The translations under genes were made by a program, and so were the position numbers. DNA of 64,000 nt from Devosia soli (GTDB taxonomy: Bacteria > Pseudomonadota > Alphaproteobacteria > Rhizobiales > Devosiaceae), in contig NZ_LAJG01000021.1 of assembly GCF_000970455.1 (NCBI RefSeq), positions 186,001 through 250,000 of the forward strand, written 5' to 3'. The first letter of the stretch is position 1. Every line of letters begins with the position of its first letter. Positions 43,705 through 51,992 of this stretch are shown in pieces. Under the pieces are notes generated by a model, which searched no databases, was not told where the DNA came from, and was given only the letters and a program-made list of their open reading frames with translations.

Positions 43705-44643
43705 ATGCAATCGCCAGCCCCCTTCGCCCGGATCGGAACGCGCGGCAGCCCGCTGGCGCTGGCCCAGGCGAGACTGGTGCGCAGCCTGCTCGCCACCGCG
43801 CATGCCGTGGGCGAGGAGAAGATCGAGATCGTCGTCTTTTCAACCGGCGGCGACCGTAGCCAGGCAGCCAATGTCGAACTCTCGACCATCGGGGGCAAGG
43901 GCGTCTTCACCAAGGAAATCGACGAAGCGCTTTTGTCCGGCCGAGTCGATATCGGCGTCCATTCAAGCAAGGACGTGGCAACGGGCCTGCCGGACGGCAT
44001 GGAACTCGCCGCCTTTCTCGAGCGCGAGGATGTGCGCGATGCGTTCCTGTCTCTTGGCGCCTCGACGATCGAAGCCCTGCCAGAGGGCGCCCGGTTCGGT
44101 ACATCGTCCATCCGCCGCTCGGCCCAGGCGCTGCGCCTGCGGCCCGATCTCCAAATCGTTCCTTTTCGCGGCAACGTCCATACGCGCCTCAATAAGCTGG
44201 CCGAAGGCGTTGCCGATGCTACCCTTCTTGCAATGGCGGGGCTCAATCGGCTGGGGGAAACCCATCGGGCGACCTCCGTCCTCGATCCGCACCATTTCAT
44301 GCCGGCGCCGGCGCAAGGGGCAATCGGACTTGCTGTCCGCAGCGGCGACAAGCGTTTTCTCGATGCTGTTGCGGCTCTTGACCACAGGCCGACGCACCGC
44401 GCCATCGTGGCCGAGCGCACCATGCTCGCCGTGCTCGATGGGTCCTGTCGCACGCCGGTTGGCGCGCTGACCGCTTGGTCAGGCGAAACCTTGACGCTTT
44501 CCGGCGAGATCCTCAGCCTTGACGGACAAACCAGCTTCCGCGCCGAAGCCAGCGGCACCGATCCTCAAAAGCTCGGAACCGCCGTCGGCGAGGAGCTGCT
44601 TGCCAAAGCCGGACCAGATTGGCTCAAACAGTGGACGGAGTAA
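43705..44643 (+). CDS. hemC: Hydroxymethylbilane synthase
   Basis: A 312-residue heme enzyme that joins four porphobilinogens. Catalytic Asp90 is in VHSSKD, and the dipyrromethane cofactor Cys248 is in [12 protein letters not shown]-terminus [13 protein letters not shown] and the basic patch SSIRRSAQ are typical. ATG at 43705. It heads the heme operon with hemD starting 4 nt after its stop. Confidence 0.96.
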   Translation: MQSPAPFARIGTRGSPLALAQARLVRSLLATAHAVGEEKIEIVVFSTGGDRSQAANVELSTIGGKGVFTKEIDEALLSGRVDIGVHSSKDVATGLPDGMELAAFLEREDVRDAFLSLGASTIEALPEGARFGTSSIRRSAQALRLRPDLQIVPFRGNVHTRLNKLAEGVADATLLAMAGLNRLGETHRATSVLDPHHFMPAPAQGAIGLAVRSGDKRFLDAVAALDHRPTHRAIVAERTMLAVLDGSCRTPVGALTAWSGETLTLSGEILSLDGQTSFRAEASGTDPQKLGTAVGEELLAKAGPDWLKQWTE

Positions 44644-44647
44644 TACC

Positions 44648-45379
44648 ATGCGCATTCTCGTCACGCGTCCGGAGCCCGATGCTCAGTCAACCATCGATCG
44701 GCTGCGCGCGATCGGCATCGAAGGTGTCGCCGCCCCGCTGATGAGCCGGGTGACGCTCGATTTTCACCTGCCGGCTCTCGAAGGCTTCGCAGCCCTCGCC
44801 GTCACCAGCACCAATGCGCTGAGAGCCCTGGCTGAGAGGCAGCCGCTCGACCCGCTTCTGCATCTGCCGGTTTATGCGGTAGGCGACCGAACGGCGCATG
44901 AGGCGCGGCTGCTTGGGTTCACCGATGTTGTCAGCACCGGCGGAACGCTGGATGGCCTTGCAACCACCCTCGCTCTGGCGCGGATTGCGGGGCCGATCCT
45001 TTATCCGGCTGGAAGACATTTGAGCGGCGATCTTGCCCGGGCCCTGGCGCCGCACGGGGTGATGGTGGTGACGGTCACGACCTATGACATGGTCGCCGAG
45101 CCCGCCCTGCCGCCGTCCATCCTTGCCCAATTGCAGGACGATGGCTTCGGCGCAGTCCTCCTTTATTCACGGCGATCGGCGGAAATTTTTGCGCATTTGA
45201 CGGCGCCGAGCCTACCTGAGACCAAACGCCGCGCGCTTGCCGCGCTCTGCCTTGCGGAAAATGTCGCACAGCCCTTGATCGAATGGCGGTTCAATCGCGT
45301 TCATCTGGCGGACCGGCCGGATGAAGAGGCAATGATGGCCTTGGCTCTGGCTTTTGCGCGCGAACAATCTGGGCCATGA
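44648..45379 (+). CDS. hemD: Uroporphyrinogen-III synthase
   Basis: A 243-residue enzyme that cyclises hydroxymethylbilane. Sequence is weakly conserved in this family; VTRPEPDAQSTIDRLRAIG at the start, FAALAVTSTNALRAL, YAVGDRTAHEARLLG and LLYSRRSAEIFAHL identify it. ATG at 44648, 4 nt after hemC. The two-lobed shape is implied. Operon position supports the call. Confidence 0.92.
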   Translation: MRILVTRPEPDAQSTIDRLRAIGIEGVAAPLMSRVTLDFHLPALEGFAALAVTSTNALRALAERQPLDPLLHLPVYAVGDRTAHEARLLGFTDVVSTGGTLDGLATTLALARIAGPILYPAGRHLSGDLARALAPHGVMVVTVTTYDMVAEPALPPSILAQLQDDGFGAVLLYSRRSAEIFAHLTAPSLPETKRRALAALCLAENVAQPLIEWRFNRVHLADRPDEEAMMALALAFAREQSGP

Positions 45380-45403
45380 TCGACCCAGCGAGAAGGAAGG
45401 CAC

Positions 45404-46723
45404 ATGGCTGATCCCAAAGACAAAGCGAGCGCCGCACCGGAGCCGAACAAGCCCGGGACCAAGTCTGCCGCGGTAAAGCCGCCGGTGCTCGAAGGCACGG
45501 CGCGGCCCGCCGATCCGCCCAAGCCTCTGCCGGATCCCAAACCGGCCGCGGACGCCAATACCGATTCGGTCAAGGCGGAGCCGCCAAATCCCGACGCGAA
45601 AGCGAAATCGGACGCGCCAAGACCGGCTGCATCCAAGCCTGAATTTTCTAAACCTGCTTCCACGGTAACTCCGCCCCCGGTTGCGCGACAGAAAAGCGAA
45701 TCGCATGCCGGTGCTGCCTGGCTCGCCGGCCTGGTCGGCGGCGTCGTTGGCCTTGGTGCTGCCTATGGTCTGGCCCTTCTCGGCTATTGGCCGAGCCAAC
45801 CTCCGACAACTCCGCCGGAGGATCCGCGTATTGCCAGCGTCGCTGCGAGCGTGCCGGAACTGCAGACAGTCACCGGGACGCTTCAGGATGAACTGGCGAC
45901 CTTGACCTCGCGCGTCGCCAGCATCGAATCGGGCAATGCCACGGCTGCCGCAGCCGCTCCATCGACGCCCGCGGCCAATGACCAGTTGGCCGGCGATGTG
46001 GCAGCGCTCAGCGCCCGAATCGATGAACTCGCCGGCGCGCCACAGGAAGCGCGCGATGCTTCGGCTGCCAATGCGGCTGCAATGGCAAAACTTGAAGCTG
46101 AACTTGCGGCCCTGCGCCAGTCTGCGGCCGCGACGCAAGCCGAACTCAGCACGGTTTCAGGACAGGTCGCCACCCTCCAGACCGATGTGTCCCAAGGCAG
46201 TGCGGTCGAAGAAGGCCAGGCCCGGCTCCCCCTGATCGTTTCAGGGTTTGAAACTGCTTTTTCGACTGGCGCTCCCTATGACACGGAAGTCACGGCGCTG
46301 AAGCAGGCTTTGCCGGATTTCGCGGTTCCGCAGTCTGTTGCGGCGCAAGCCATGACCGGCCTCAAACGCCCCGATCTCATCGCCCGCGATTTCAATGCCG
46401 TCCTGCCCGACATCCTTGCCGGACGGCCGGTGAGTCCAGATGCAAGCTGGCAGGAGACGACATCGGACTGGTTCCGCGGCATTCTCGCGCTGCGTCCGAC
46501 GGAAGCTGTGGAGGGCGACGGGCCCGAAGCGGTAGTTGCCCGGCTAGAAGGGGCAATCGACCGCGGCGATTTTGCTGCCGCCAAAACCGAGCTCGATGCC
46601 CTGCCGCAGGCCATGCGCACCGCCGTTGGAACCGTGGCAAACGACATCGCCAATCAGGCAGCGGCGCAGGAATTCCTCACGCAGCTTCGCCAGGCCGCAC
46701 TTGCCCAGGGGAGTGGCGCATGA
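45404..46723 (+). CDS. Mic60/mitofilin-like membrane protein (heme-operon type)
   Basis: 439 residues. Residues 1-100 are a Pro/Ala/Lys-rich cytoplasmic stretch; one membrane helix at about 103-128 (AWLAGLVGGVVGLGAAYGL); a coiled coil rich in Ala/Glu at about 140-255; then a C-terminal mitofilin-type helical domain. Alphaproteobacterial Mic60 lies between hemD and hemY, as here, and is the ancestor of the mitochondrial cristae protein. It is probably in the inner membrane with the coiled coil in the periplasm. hemY overlaps its end by 4 nt. Confidence 0.82.
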   Translation: MADPKDKASAAPEPNKPGTKSAAVKPPVLEGTARPADPPKPLPDPKPAADANTDSVKAEPPNPDAKAKSDAPRPAASKPEFSKPASTVTPPPVARQKSESHAGAAWLAGLVGGVVGLGAAYGLALLGYWPSQPPTTPPEDPRIASVAASVPELQTVTGTLQDELATLTSRVASIESGNATAAAAAPSTPAANDQLAGDVAALSARIDELAGAPQEARDASAANAAAMAKLEAELAALRQSAAATQAELSTVSGQVATLQTDVSQGSAVEEGQARLPLIVSGFETAFSTGAPYDTEVTALKQALPDFAVPQSVAAQAMTGLKRPDLIARDFNAVLPDILAGRPVSPDASWQETTSDWFRGILALRPTEAVEGDGPEAVVARLEGAIDRGDFAAAKTELDALPQAMRTAVGTVANDIANQAAAQEFLTQLRQAALAQGSGA

Positions 46724-48105
46724 TCCGTCTCGCTCTCTGGATCATCGGCAGCCTGGTCGTTGCGGCGCTTGCCGCCTGGCTCATGGCCCTGCCGGGCACG
46801 CTGACGCTCGAACTTGCCGGCTATCGCATGCAGCCCCGTCTCGGGACTGCGGTGGTGCTCCTTCTTCTTGCTGCAGCCTTGGTCATCTTGATTTGGGCCG
46901 TCGTGCGCCGCCTCGTCGGAGCGCCACGCGCCATGGCGCGCCGGCGCGCAGCCCGGCGCAAGGAGCAGGGTGTCGAAGCGCTTTCGGACGCGGTCATCGC
47001 GTTGCAATCGGGCGATCCCGCGCGCGCACGTCTTCTCGCCCGCGAAGCCCAGGCGCGTCTGCCGGAAAACAATGCAGCCAAATTGCTCGAAGCGCGTGCC
47101 GATCTGGCGATGGGCGACATGCCGGCCGCACGCGAGCATTATCGGGCGCTTATCGCCAGCGACAAGACGGCGCTGGCGGCGCTGACCGGTCTATATGATC
47201 AGGCCCGCGCCCAGCGCCGGGAAGACGCAGCGCTGACCTTTGCGCGCAAGGCCTTGAGTCTCTCGCCCGAAAGCGGATGGGCCGCCGAAGCCGTGTTCGA
47301 TGATCTTGTCCGGCGCGGGCAATGGGCCGAAGCTGTGGCGATGGTCAACGCCGAAGTGCCAGCCAATCGCGAAGGCCGCGCCCAAAAACGCCGCCGGCAA
47401 GCCGTCATAGAAACCGCCCGTGCCCGCGAGGCGGAAACCAGCCAGCCGCTGGCCGCGCTCGAACATGCGCTGACTGCTTTGAAGCTGCTGCCCGATTTCG
47501 TGCCGGCAGCGCTGATCGCTGCGCGCATCCACATCAACCAGGGTGAAAGCCGCAAGGCCATGAGCCTTCTCCGTCGCATCTGGCGTTCGACCGGCCATCC
47601 CGACGTGGCTGCCCTTTATGCTCATGCCAATCCTGGCGCCTCTGCCGTCGATCGGCTCAAGCGCCTCAAGGAAATCATCGATATGCCGCCCGAGCACCGG
47701 GCTGCGGCCATGGCGCTGGCCCGCGGCGCGATCGATGCCTATGATTGGCCATTGGCGCGCGATGTGCTCATGCCTTATGCCGGTCCTGACCTTACCCAAG
47801 GCGTTGCGAGCCTCATGGCCGAAATCGAAGAAGGTGAAAAGGGTGACCAGGGCAAGGCCCGCGAGTGGCTCGCTCGAGGCCTCCGCGCGGCGCGCGACCC
47901 CGCCTGGACGGCAGATGGTCTTGTGAGCGACGAGTGGGAGCCGATCTCCCCAGTTACCGGCAAGCTCGATGCGTTCGAATGGAAGGTTCCGGTCACCAGC
48001 AATTCGCGCGCGATGCCGCTGCCGCCGGCCGTGCCGCAACCGGTTGAGGATTTACCCCCGGCGACGCCAGTCTTGCCTCTTGCGCCAGCGGGCAACCAAC
48101 AGTAA
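46720..48105 (+). CDS. hemY: HemY-type heme biosynthesis protein, TPR-containing
   Basis: 461 residues. Two membrane helices at about 3-24 and 44-66, then a long TPR-like array of helices (EALSDAVIALQSGDPARARLLAREAQ, NNAAKLLEARADLAMGDMPAAREHYRALI and more), ending in a Pro-rich tail. HemY-N domain proteins are linked to late heme synthesis, and are not the protoporphyrinogen oxidase of the same name. The start overlaps the Mic60 gene by 4 nt. Followed by a hairpin (CGGGCC-AA-GGCCCG) and tRNA-Thr. Confidence 0.88.
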   Translation: MIRLALWIIGSLVVAALAAWLMALPGTLTLELAGYRMQPRLGTAVVLLLLAAALVILIWAVVRRLVGAPRAMARRRAARRKEQGVEALSDAVIALQSGDPARARLLAREAQARLPENNAAKLLEARADLAMGDMPAAREHYRALIASDKTALAALTGLYDQARAQRREDAALTFARKALSLSPESGWAAEAVFDDLVRRGQWAEAVAMVNAEVPANREGRAQKRRRQAVIETARAREAETSQPLAALEHALTALKLLPDFVPAALIAARIHINQGESRKAMSLLRRIWRSTGHPDVAALYAHANPGASAVDRLKRLKEIIDMPPEHRAAAMALARGAIDAYDWPLARDVLMPYAGPDLTQGVASLMAEIEEGEKGDQGKAREWLARGLRAARDPAWTADGLVSDEWEPISPVTGKLDAFEWKVPVTSNSRAMPLPPAVPQPVEDLPPATPVLPLAPAGNQQ

Positions 48106-48142
48106 AAGACCGCCGATCCGTTCGGGCCAAGGCCCGTTCGGC

Positions 48143-48218
48143 GCCGCAGTAGCTCAGTTGGTAGAGCACGTCATTCGTAATGATGGGGTCGGGGGTTCGA
48201 GTCCCTTCTGCGGCACCA
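48143..48218 (+). tRNA. tRNA-Thr(CGT)
   Basis: A full cloverleaf can be drawn: acceptor GCCGCAG/CTGCGGC, D arm GCTC/GAGC, anticodon arm CGTCA-TTCGTAA-TGATG with anticodon CGT, T arm GGGGG/CCCTT with TTCGAGT loop, discriminator A and encoded CCA. It reads ACG (Thr). It lies 37 nt after hemY on the same strand. Confidence 0.95.
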
Positions 48219-48237
48219 CTTCTTCCCCCAAATCCGA

Positions 48238-49032
48238 TCAAGACGTCTGGATGGCCTGGGCGCTCTCCGCTGCGGCCCGCGCGCTTTCATAGGCATGGCG
48301 CGCCGAAGCCGGAATGCGCAGGCTGGCGCCTTGCATTACCGTTTGCGAAAACAGCGCCTCACGCTCCGCTGCCGTCGACAGAAAGAACGGAAAGCGCTGG
48401 GCAACGCGACTGCGAATGGAATCGACGGCGGCCCCGAACAGCGTAACCGGGAAATGCAGGCCCGGATAAGTGCGCACGTCGCTCATCGGTTCGGACCCGA
48501 AGACGCGCTTGTAGAACGGCCCATGTTCGGGCCGGACGATGGCCAGACACTGATCCGCGTCGAAATGCACCGAGGCCATTGCCGCAACGCGCAGCGTCAG
48601 GAAGGGCAGGGCCGGATAGGCAAGCGAGGCTTCATGATCCGCGGTAAAGCGGCTCGGATCGATAAAAGTTTTCCCTGCGTCGATAAGCGGGGTCAGGATA
48701 TCGGGACAAACCTTCATGCTGGGCGACCGGCGGTGTTCGGCGGTCAGGTGATGAAGGCGGATCGAGCTGACCAGTTCGCCCTTGATATAGATGCCGAAGC
48801 TCATGGCATTGGCGGTTTCGTCGAGATCGTCGATGCAGATCTCTTCGGCGTTGTGATCCATGAAGCCTTCGCGCCGATAGGCGCGATAGCGCAGCTTGTA
48901 GATTGGATCGTCGATCACCCCGGCATCGACGCGCGCATAGCTGACGTCGTCGAGGAGATCGATCAGCGTTCCCGAAAAGCGCGAAGGCTCGCCGGCTTGC
49001 GCTGCTGCTGCGCTGTCGCGATCAATAAGCAT
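48238..49032 (-). CDS. FeeM/LuxI-like N-acyltransferase
   Basis: 264 residues. The region DDPIYKLRYRAYRREGF..CIDDLDETA..SSIRLH mirrors the Arg, Asp-Asp and Arg layout of LuxI-type and FeeM N-acyl amino-acid synthases of the GNAT fold. PSMKVCPDILTPLIDAGKTFIDPSRFTAD follows, as in many alphaproteobacterial FeeM-domain proteins. It may make acylated amino acids or lipids. Alone, with no LuxR gene next to it, so a classical AHL circuit is unlikely here. A full CtrA-type site lies 38 bp upstream of its start. Confidence 0.78.
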   Translation of the reverse strand: MLIDRDSAAAAQAGEPSRFSGTLIDLLDDVSYARVDAGVIDDPIYKLRYRAYRREGFMDHNAEEICIDDLDETANAMSFGIYIKGELVSSIRLHHLTAEHRRSPSMKVCPDILTPLIDAGKTFIDPSRFTADHEASLAYPALPFLTLRVAAMASVHFDADQCLAIVRPEHGPFYKRVFGSEPMSDVRTYPGLHFPVTLFGAAVDSIRSRVAQRFPFFLSTAAEREALFSQTVMQGASLRIPASARHAYESARAAAESAQAIQTS

Positions 49033-49069
49033 GGATGTCCGCCGCTCTGGAATTACCCGTAGCGCGACG

Positions 49070-49084
49070 TTAACAATTCATTAA
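49070..49084. promoter_or_regulatory. CtrA-type site (TTAA-N7-TTAA) upstream of the FeeM-like gene
   Basis: TTAACAATTCATTAA is an exact full consensus. It is the only full site noticed in this window outside oriC. It lies between the FeeM-like and GGDEF-EAL genes, 38 bp before the FeeM-like start. Confidence 0.55.
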
Positions 49085-49132
49085 CCCTTGCAAAAGTTGA
49101 CAATGCCGCCATGGTTAATGTGGCAGTTTTGC

Positions 49133-51442
49133 TCACTTCGTCGCGGAGACAAGACGCAGGGAAACCGGCGTTTGACGGGAATACTGCTGTTCGATAAGCC
49201 GGGTAAACGCGTCGAGGGTTAGCGGTGGGCCATAAAGGAAGCCCTGGATCAGGTCGACGCCGGTGTGCTTCGTCACAAGATTGAGCTGCACCTCGGTTTC
49301 GACGCCCTCGATTGTCGTCATCAGGTTGAGGTCCTTACCCAGCTGCACGACATTGGCAACGAGCTTGAGCGCCTTTTCGTCGGTTTCGATGCCGGTCAGG
49401 AAGGACCGGTCGATCTTGAGCTTGGTAAAAGGCAGGGCACTGAGATAGCTCAGCGACGAATAGCCCGTGCCGAAGTCGTCGAGCGCTATGCCGACGCCCC
49501 GATCGTAAAGCTTGAGCAGGGCCGCGCCCGCCGAATCGCGCTCTTCGATAACGGTGGTTTCGGTAACCTCGATCTCGAGCTGGCCCGGCGGCAAGCGGCT
49601 ATCCTCAAGCGCCTCGCCGACGAGTTCGGCAACATCGCAGGAGCGGAAGTCGCGAGCCGAAATATTGACGGCGACGCGCGTATCCCCAGGCCAGGCGCGG
49701 CAGTCGCGCGTCGCCTTGTCGAGCACGAAGCGCGTCAGATCGGTGATGAGCCCGGTTTCTTCGGCAATGGGAATGAAGGTTGCCGGCGAAATCATGCCGT
49801 AGCTCGGGTGGTTCCAACGGGCGAGCGCCTCGCAGCCGACGATCCGGTTCTGCCTTGGATCGACGATCGGCTGATAGGCGAGGTGCAGCTTTTTGTCCGC
49901 GATCGCTTGCTTGAGGTCGATCTTGAGCTGCTGCTTGAGCTGATATTCGGTGTCCATGAGCGCGTGAAACTGCACGACGCGGTTCTTGCCGCCCAGCTTG
50001 GCGGCATTGAGCGCCAGGTCCGCCTTGATCATCAGCTGCTCGAAATCGTCGCCGCGTTCGGACGAAGCGACAGCGCCGACGCTCACATTGATGCTGAGCT
50101 GGCGGTTCGGCAACTGGTAGGTCTGGTGCATCCTGCCGAGGAGCCGTCCGGCATCGGCCTCGACGTCCGCGGCTCCACCCGATGAAACATAGAAGGCGAT
50201 GAATTCGTCGCCACCGAGCCGCCCGACAATCGCGTCATCGGGCAGGGCAGTCGGCAGGCGCCGTCCGATCTCGTGGAGCAGCTGATCGCCGGCAAGGTGT
50301 CCGAGCGTGTCGTTGATATGCTTGAAATCGTCGATATCGAGGATCATCAGCGCCACGGTGCCTGGGTCGAGCGTATCGAGCCGTTCCTCGAGGGCTGCCT
50401 CGACCAGTTCGGCAAAATAGGCGCGGTTGGGCAGGGCCGTCAGCGCGTCATAGCGCGCCATATAGCTGATGCGTTCTTCGGCGCTGACGCGATCGGAAAT
50501 GTCTTCAAAGAGCAGCACCGACTTGGTGTCGCGCGAAGACACCGAAGCCTCGTAATATTGCCCGAGCCGGTTGCAGATGAGCACTTTGCCGCTCGAATGG
50601 GTATCGAGCAGCATTTCGATGCGCTTGGCAGCGGTTGCCGGGACGGCGCCGGTTTCGAGCGCGAAATCGAAAAGTTCGCGCAGCGGGCGTCCGATCCAGT
50701 CGCCCGGCGTCCCGATGCCAAAAGCCTCGAGCGCGGTATCGTTGGCCACTTCGACGATCCGGTTCTGGTCGAGCATGAGCAGGCCATGTTCGAGCGTATC
50801 GAGCGCTGCATCGAGCTGCTCGGCCAGCGCCGAAGCCTTCATGCGGCCATGGACGGCTCGCAGCAGCACGTCGCGCGCGTTGCCCGCAATCTTGCGCAGG
50901 CTGACGAAGAAGGGCAGCAACAAAAGCGTCAGCAGCGCATAATAAAGATTTCCGGTGAGCAGCAGGCCCAGGGACATGGGCACGGCAATGAGCAGCACCT
51001 GGATGGTCATCAGCCGGTCGATGGCGAAATTGCGCTGCGATACGCCCACCAGAACCGAAACGGAAACGCTCGCGGCGGTTAGTTCGGCGAAGGGATCATC
51101 GACGATCCAGAAGCTCAGGAGACACCAGATGCCGTATAGGCTCGCGATGACAGCGGCACCGATGGTGGCGCGGCCTTCCCAATAGATGGCGGTTGCGACA
51201 TCGTCTTGCTTGAGCTCGACGGCGTTAAACGCCTTCATGTCGAGGTTGCGGATCGCGCCGACGAGGATGAAGAGGACGGCGATAACGCCCAATTGCCAGG
51301 AATGGGCTTCAAGCGCGGCCACGGCGGCAGCCAAGGCCGAGCCATAGGCGCCGAGCAGCATCGACAACCGATCCGCATAAAGCGACCGGATCATCGACAC
51401 ATAGTCGACCGGGGGCAGCAATTTATGGGCGGCTTGAAACAT
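49133..51442 (-). CDS. Membrane GGDEF-EAL protein with PAS domain
   Basis: 769 residues. About five or six membrane helices in the first 200, a PAS-like sensor at about 210-320 (LDQNRIVEVANDTALEAFGIG), GGDEF at 410-414 inside RLGGDEFIAF, and EAL at 538-540 (EALARWNHPSYG). Both active-site signatures are intact, so synthesis and breakdown of c-di-GMP are possible; which dominates is unknown. The EAL domain has the DDFGTGYSSLSYL loop that binds metal. It stands alone, with phhB 256 bp upstream in the opposite direction. Confidence 0.92.
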   Translation of the reverse strand: MFQAAHKLLPPVDYVSMIRSLYADRLSMLLGAYGSALAAAVAALEAHSWQLGVIAVLFILVGAIRNLDMKAFNAVELKQDDVATAIYWEGRATIGAAVIASLYGIWCLLSFWIVDDPFAELTAASVSVSVLVGVSQRNFAIDRLMTIQVLLIAVPMSLGLLLTGNLYYALLTLLLLPFFVSLRKIAGNARDVLLRAVHGRMKASALAEQLDAALDTLEHGLLMLDQNRIVEVANDTALEAFGIGTPGDWIGRPLRELFDFALETGAVPATAAKRIEMLLDTHSSGKVLICNRLGQYYEASVSSRDTKSVLLFEDISDRVSAEERISYMARYDALTALPNRAYFAELVEAALEERLDTLDPGTVALMILDIDDFKHINDTLGHLAGDQLLHEIGRRLPTALPDDAIVGRLGGDEFIAFYVSSGGAADVEADAGRLLGRMHQTYQLPNRQLSINVSVGAVASSERGDDFEQLMIKADLALNAAKLGGKNRVVQFHALMDTEYQLKQQLKIDLKQAIADKKLHLAYQPIVDPRQNRIVGCEALARWNHPSYGMISPATFIPIAEETGLITDLTRFVLDKATRDCRAWPGDTRVAVNISARDFRSCDVAELVGEALEDSRLPPGQLEIEVTETTVIEERDSAGAALLKLYDRGVGIALDDFGTGYSSLSYLSALPFTKLKIDRSFLTGIETDEKALKLVANVVQLGKDLNLMTTIEGVETEVQLNLVTKHTGVDLIQGFLYGPPLTLDAFTRLIEQQYSRQTPVSLRLVSATK

Positions 51443-51698
51443 GCCGGTCCGCCTGGGGCTGGTTTGAGGCTAGGGGCGTGCCCGACACGCCAACTCCGGT
51501 CGGCGGCAGGTTTATTTTTGGCCATGTCGCCATGGCTTGGCCCTTCCGTTCTGGCAGGACCGCGTTCTTGAACCAACTTCAACGCCAATGGGGTTAAGAT
51601 GGTCTTGAATGTGATCGGCAAGGTGAACCGGCAAGGCACTTTCTCGTTGGCAGGGTGAACCGGCTCTTAACCTGACAGGCAAACTTGAGGAGAATGGG

Positions 51699-51986
51699 AT
51701 GGAAGACAGACTCGAACCGGCACAAATCGAGACAGCGCGCCCGGCCCTGGCCGGCTGGACGATAGAGACGGGCGCCAGCAAATTGACCCGCTCGTTCAAA
51801 TTCGAAAGCTTTACGCAAGCCTTCGGGTTCATGGCCCAGGTGGCGCTCCTCGCCGAAAAGGCCGGCCATCATCCCGATTGGTCCAACAGCTACAATAAGG
51901 TCGAGATCACGCTATCGACCCACGATGCTGGCGGGTTGACACAGAAGGATGTCGATCTCGCGCAAAAGATCAGCGCGCTCGTCTGA
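51699..51986 (+). CDS. phhB: Pterin-4a-carbinolamine dehydratase
   Basis: 95 residues. The PCD fold with active-site His57-His58-Pro59..Trp61 in [29 protein letters not shown], His75 as second part. It recycles 4a-hydroxytetrahydropterin, e.g. after phenylalanine hydroxylase. ATG at 51699 with AGGAGAA 5 nt before. No phhA is in the window; other roles of PCD proteins (pterin or transcription cofactor) are possible. It converges with dnaE2. Confidence 0.9.
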   Translation: MEDRLEPAQIETARPALAGWTIETGASKLTRSFKFESFTQAFGFMAQVALLAEKAGHHPDWSNSYNKVEITLSTHDAGGLTQKDVDLAQKISALV

Positions 51987-51992
51987 TTTTTC

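Noticed and set aside
47993..48241. Open frame antisense to tRNA-Thr
   Set aside because: It is the well-known false ORF that appears opposite tRNA genes.
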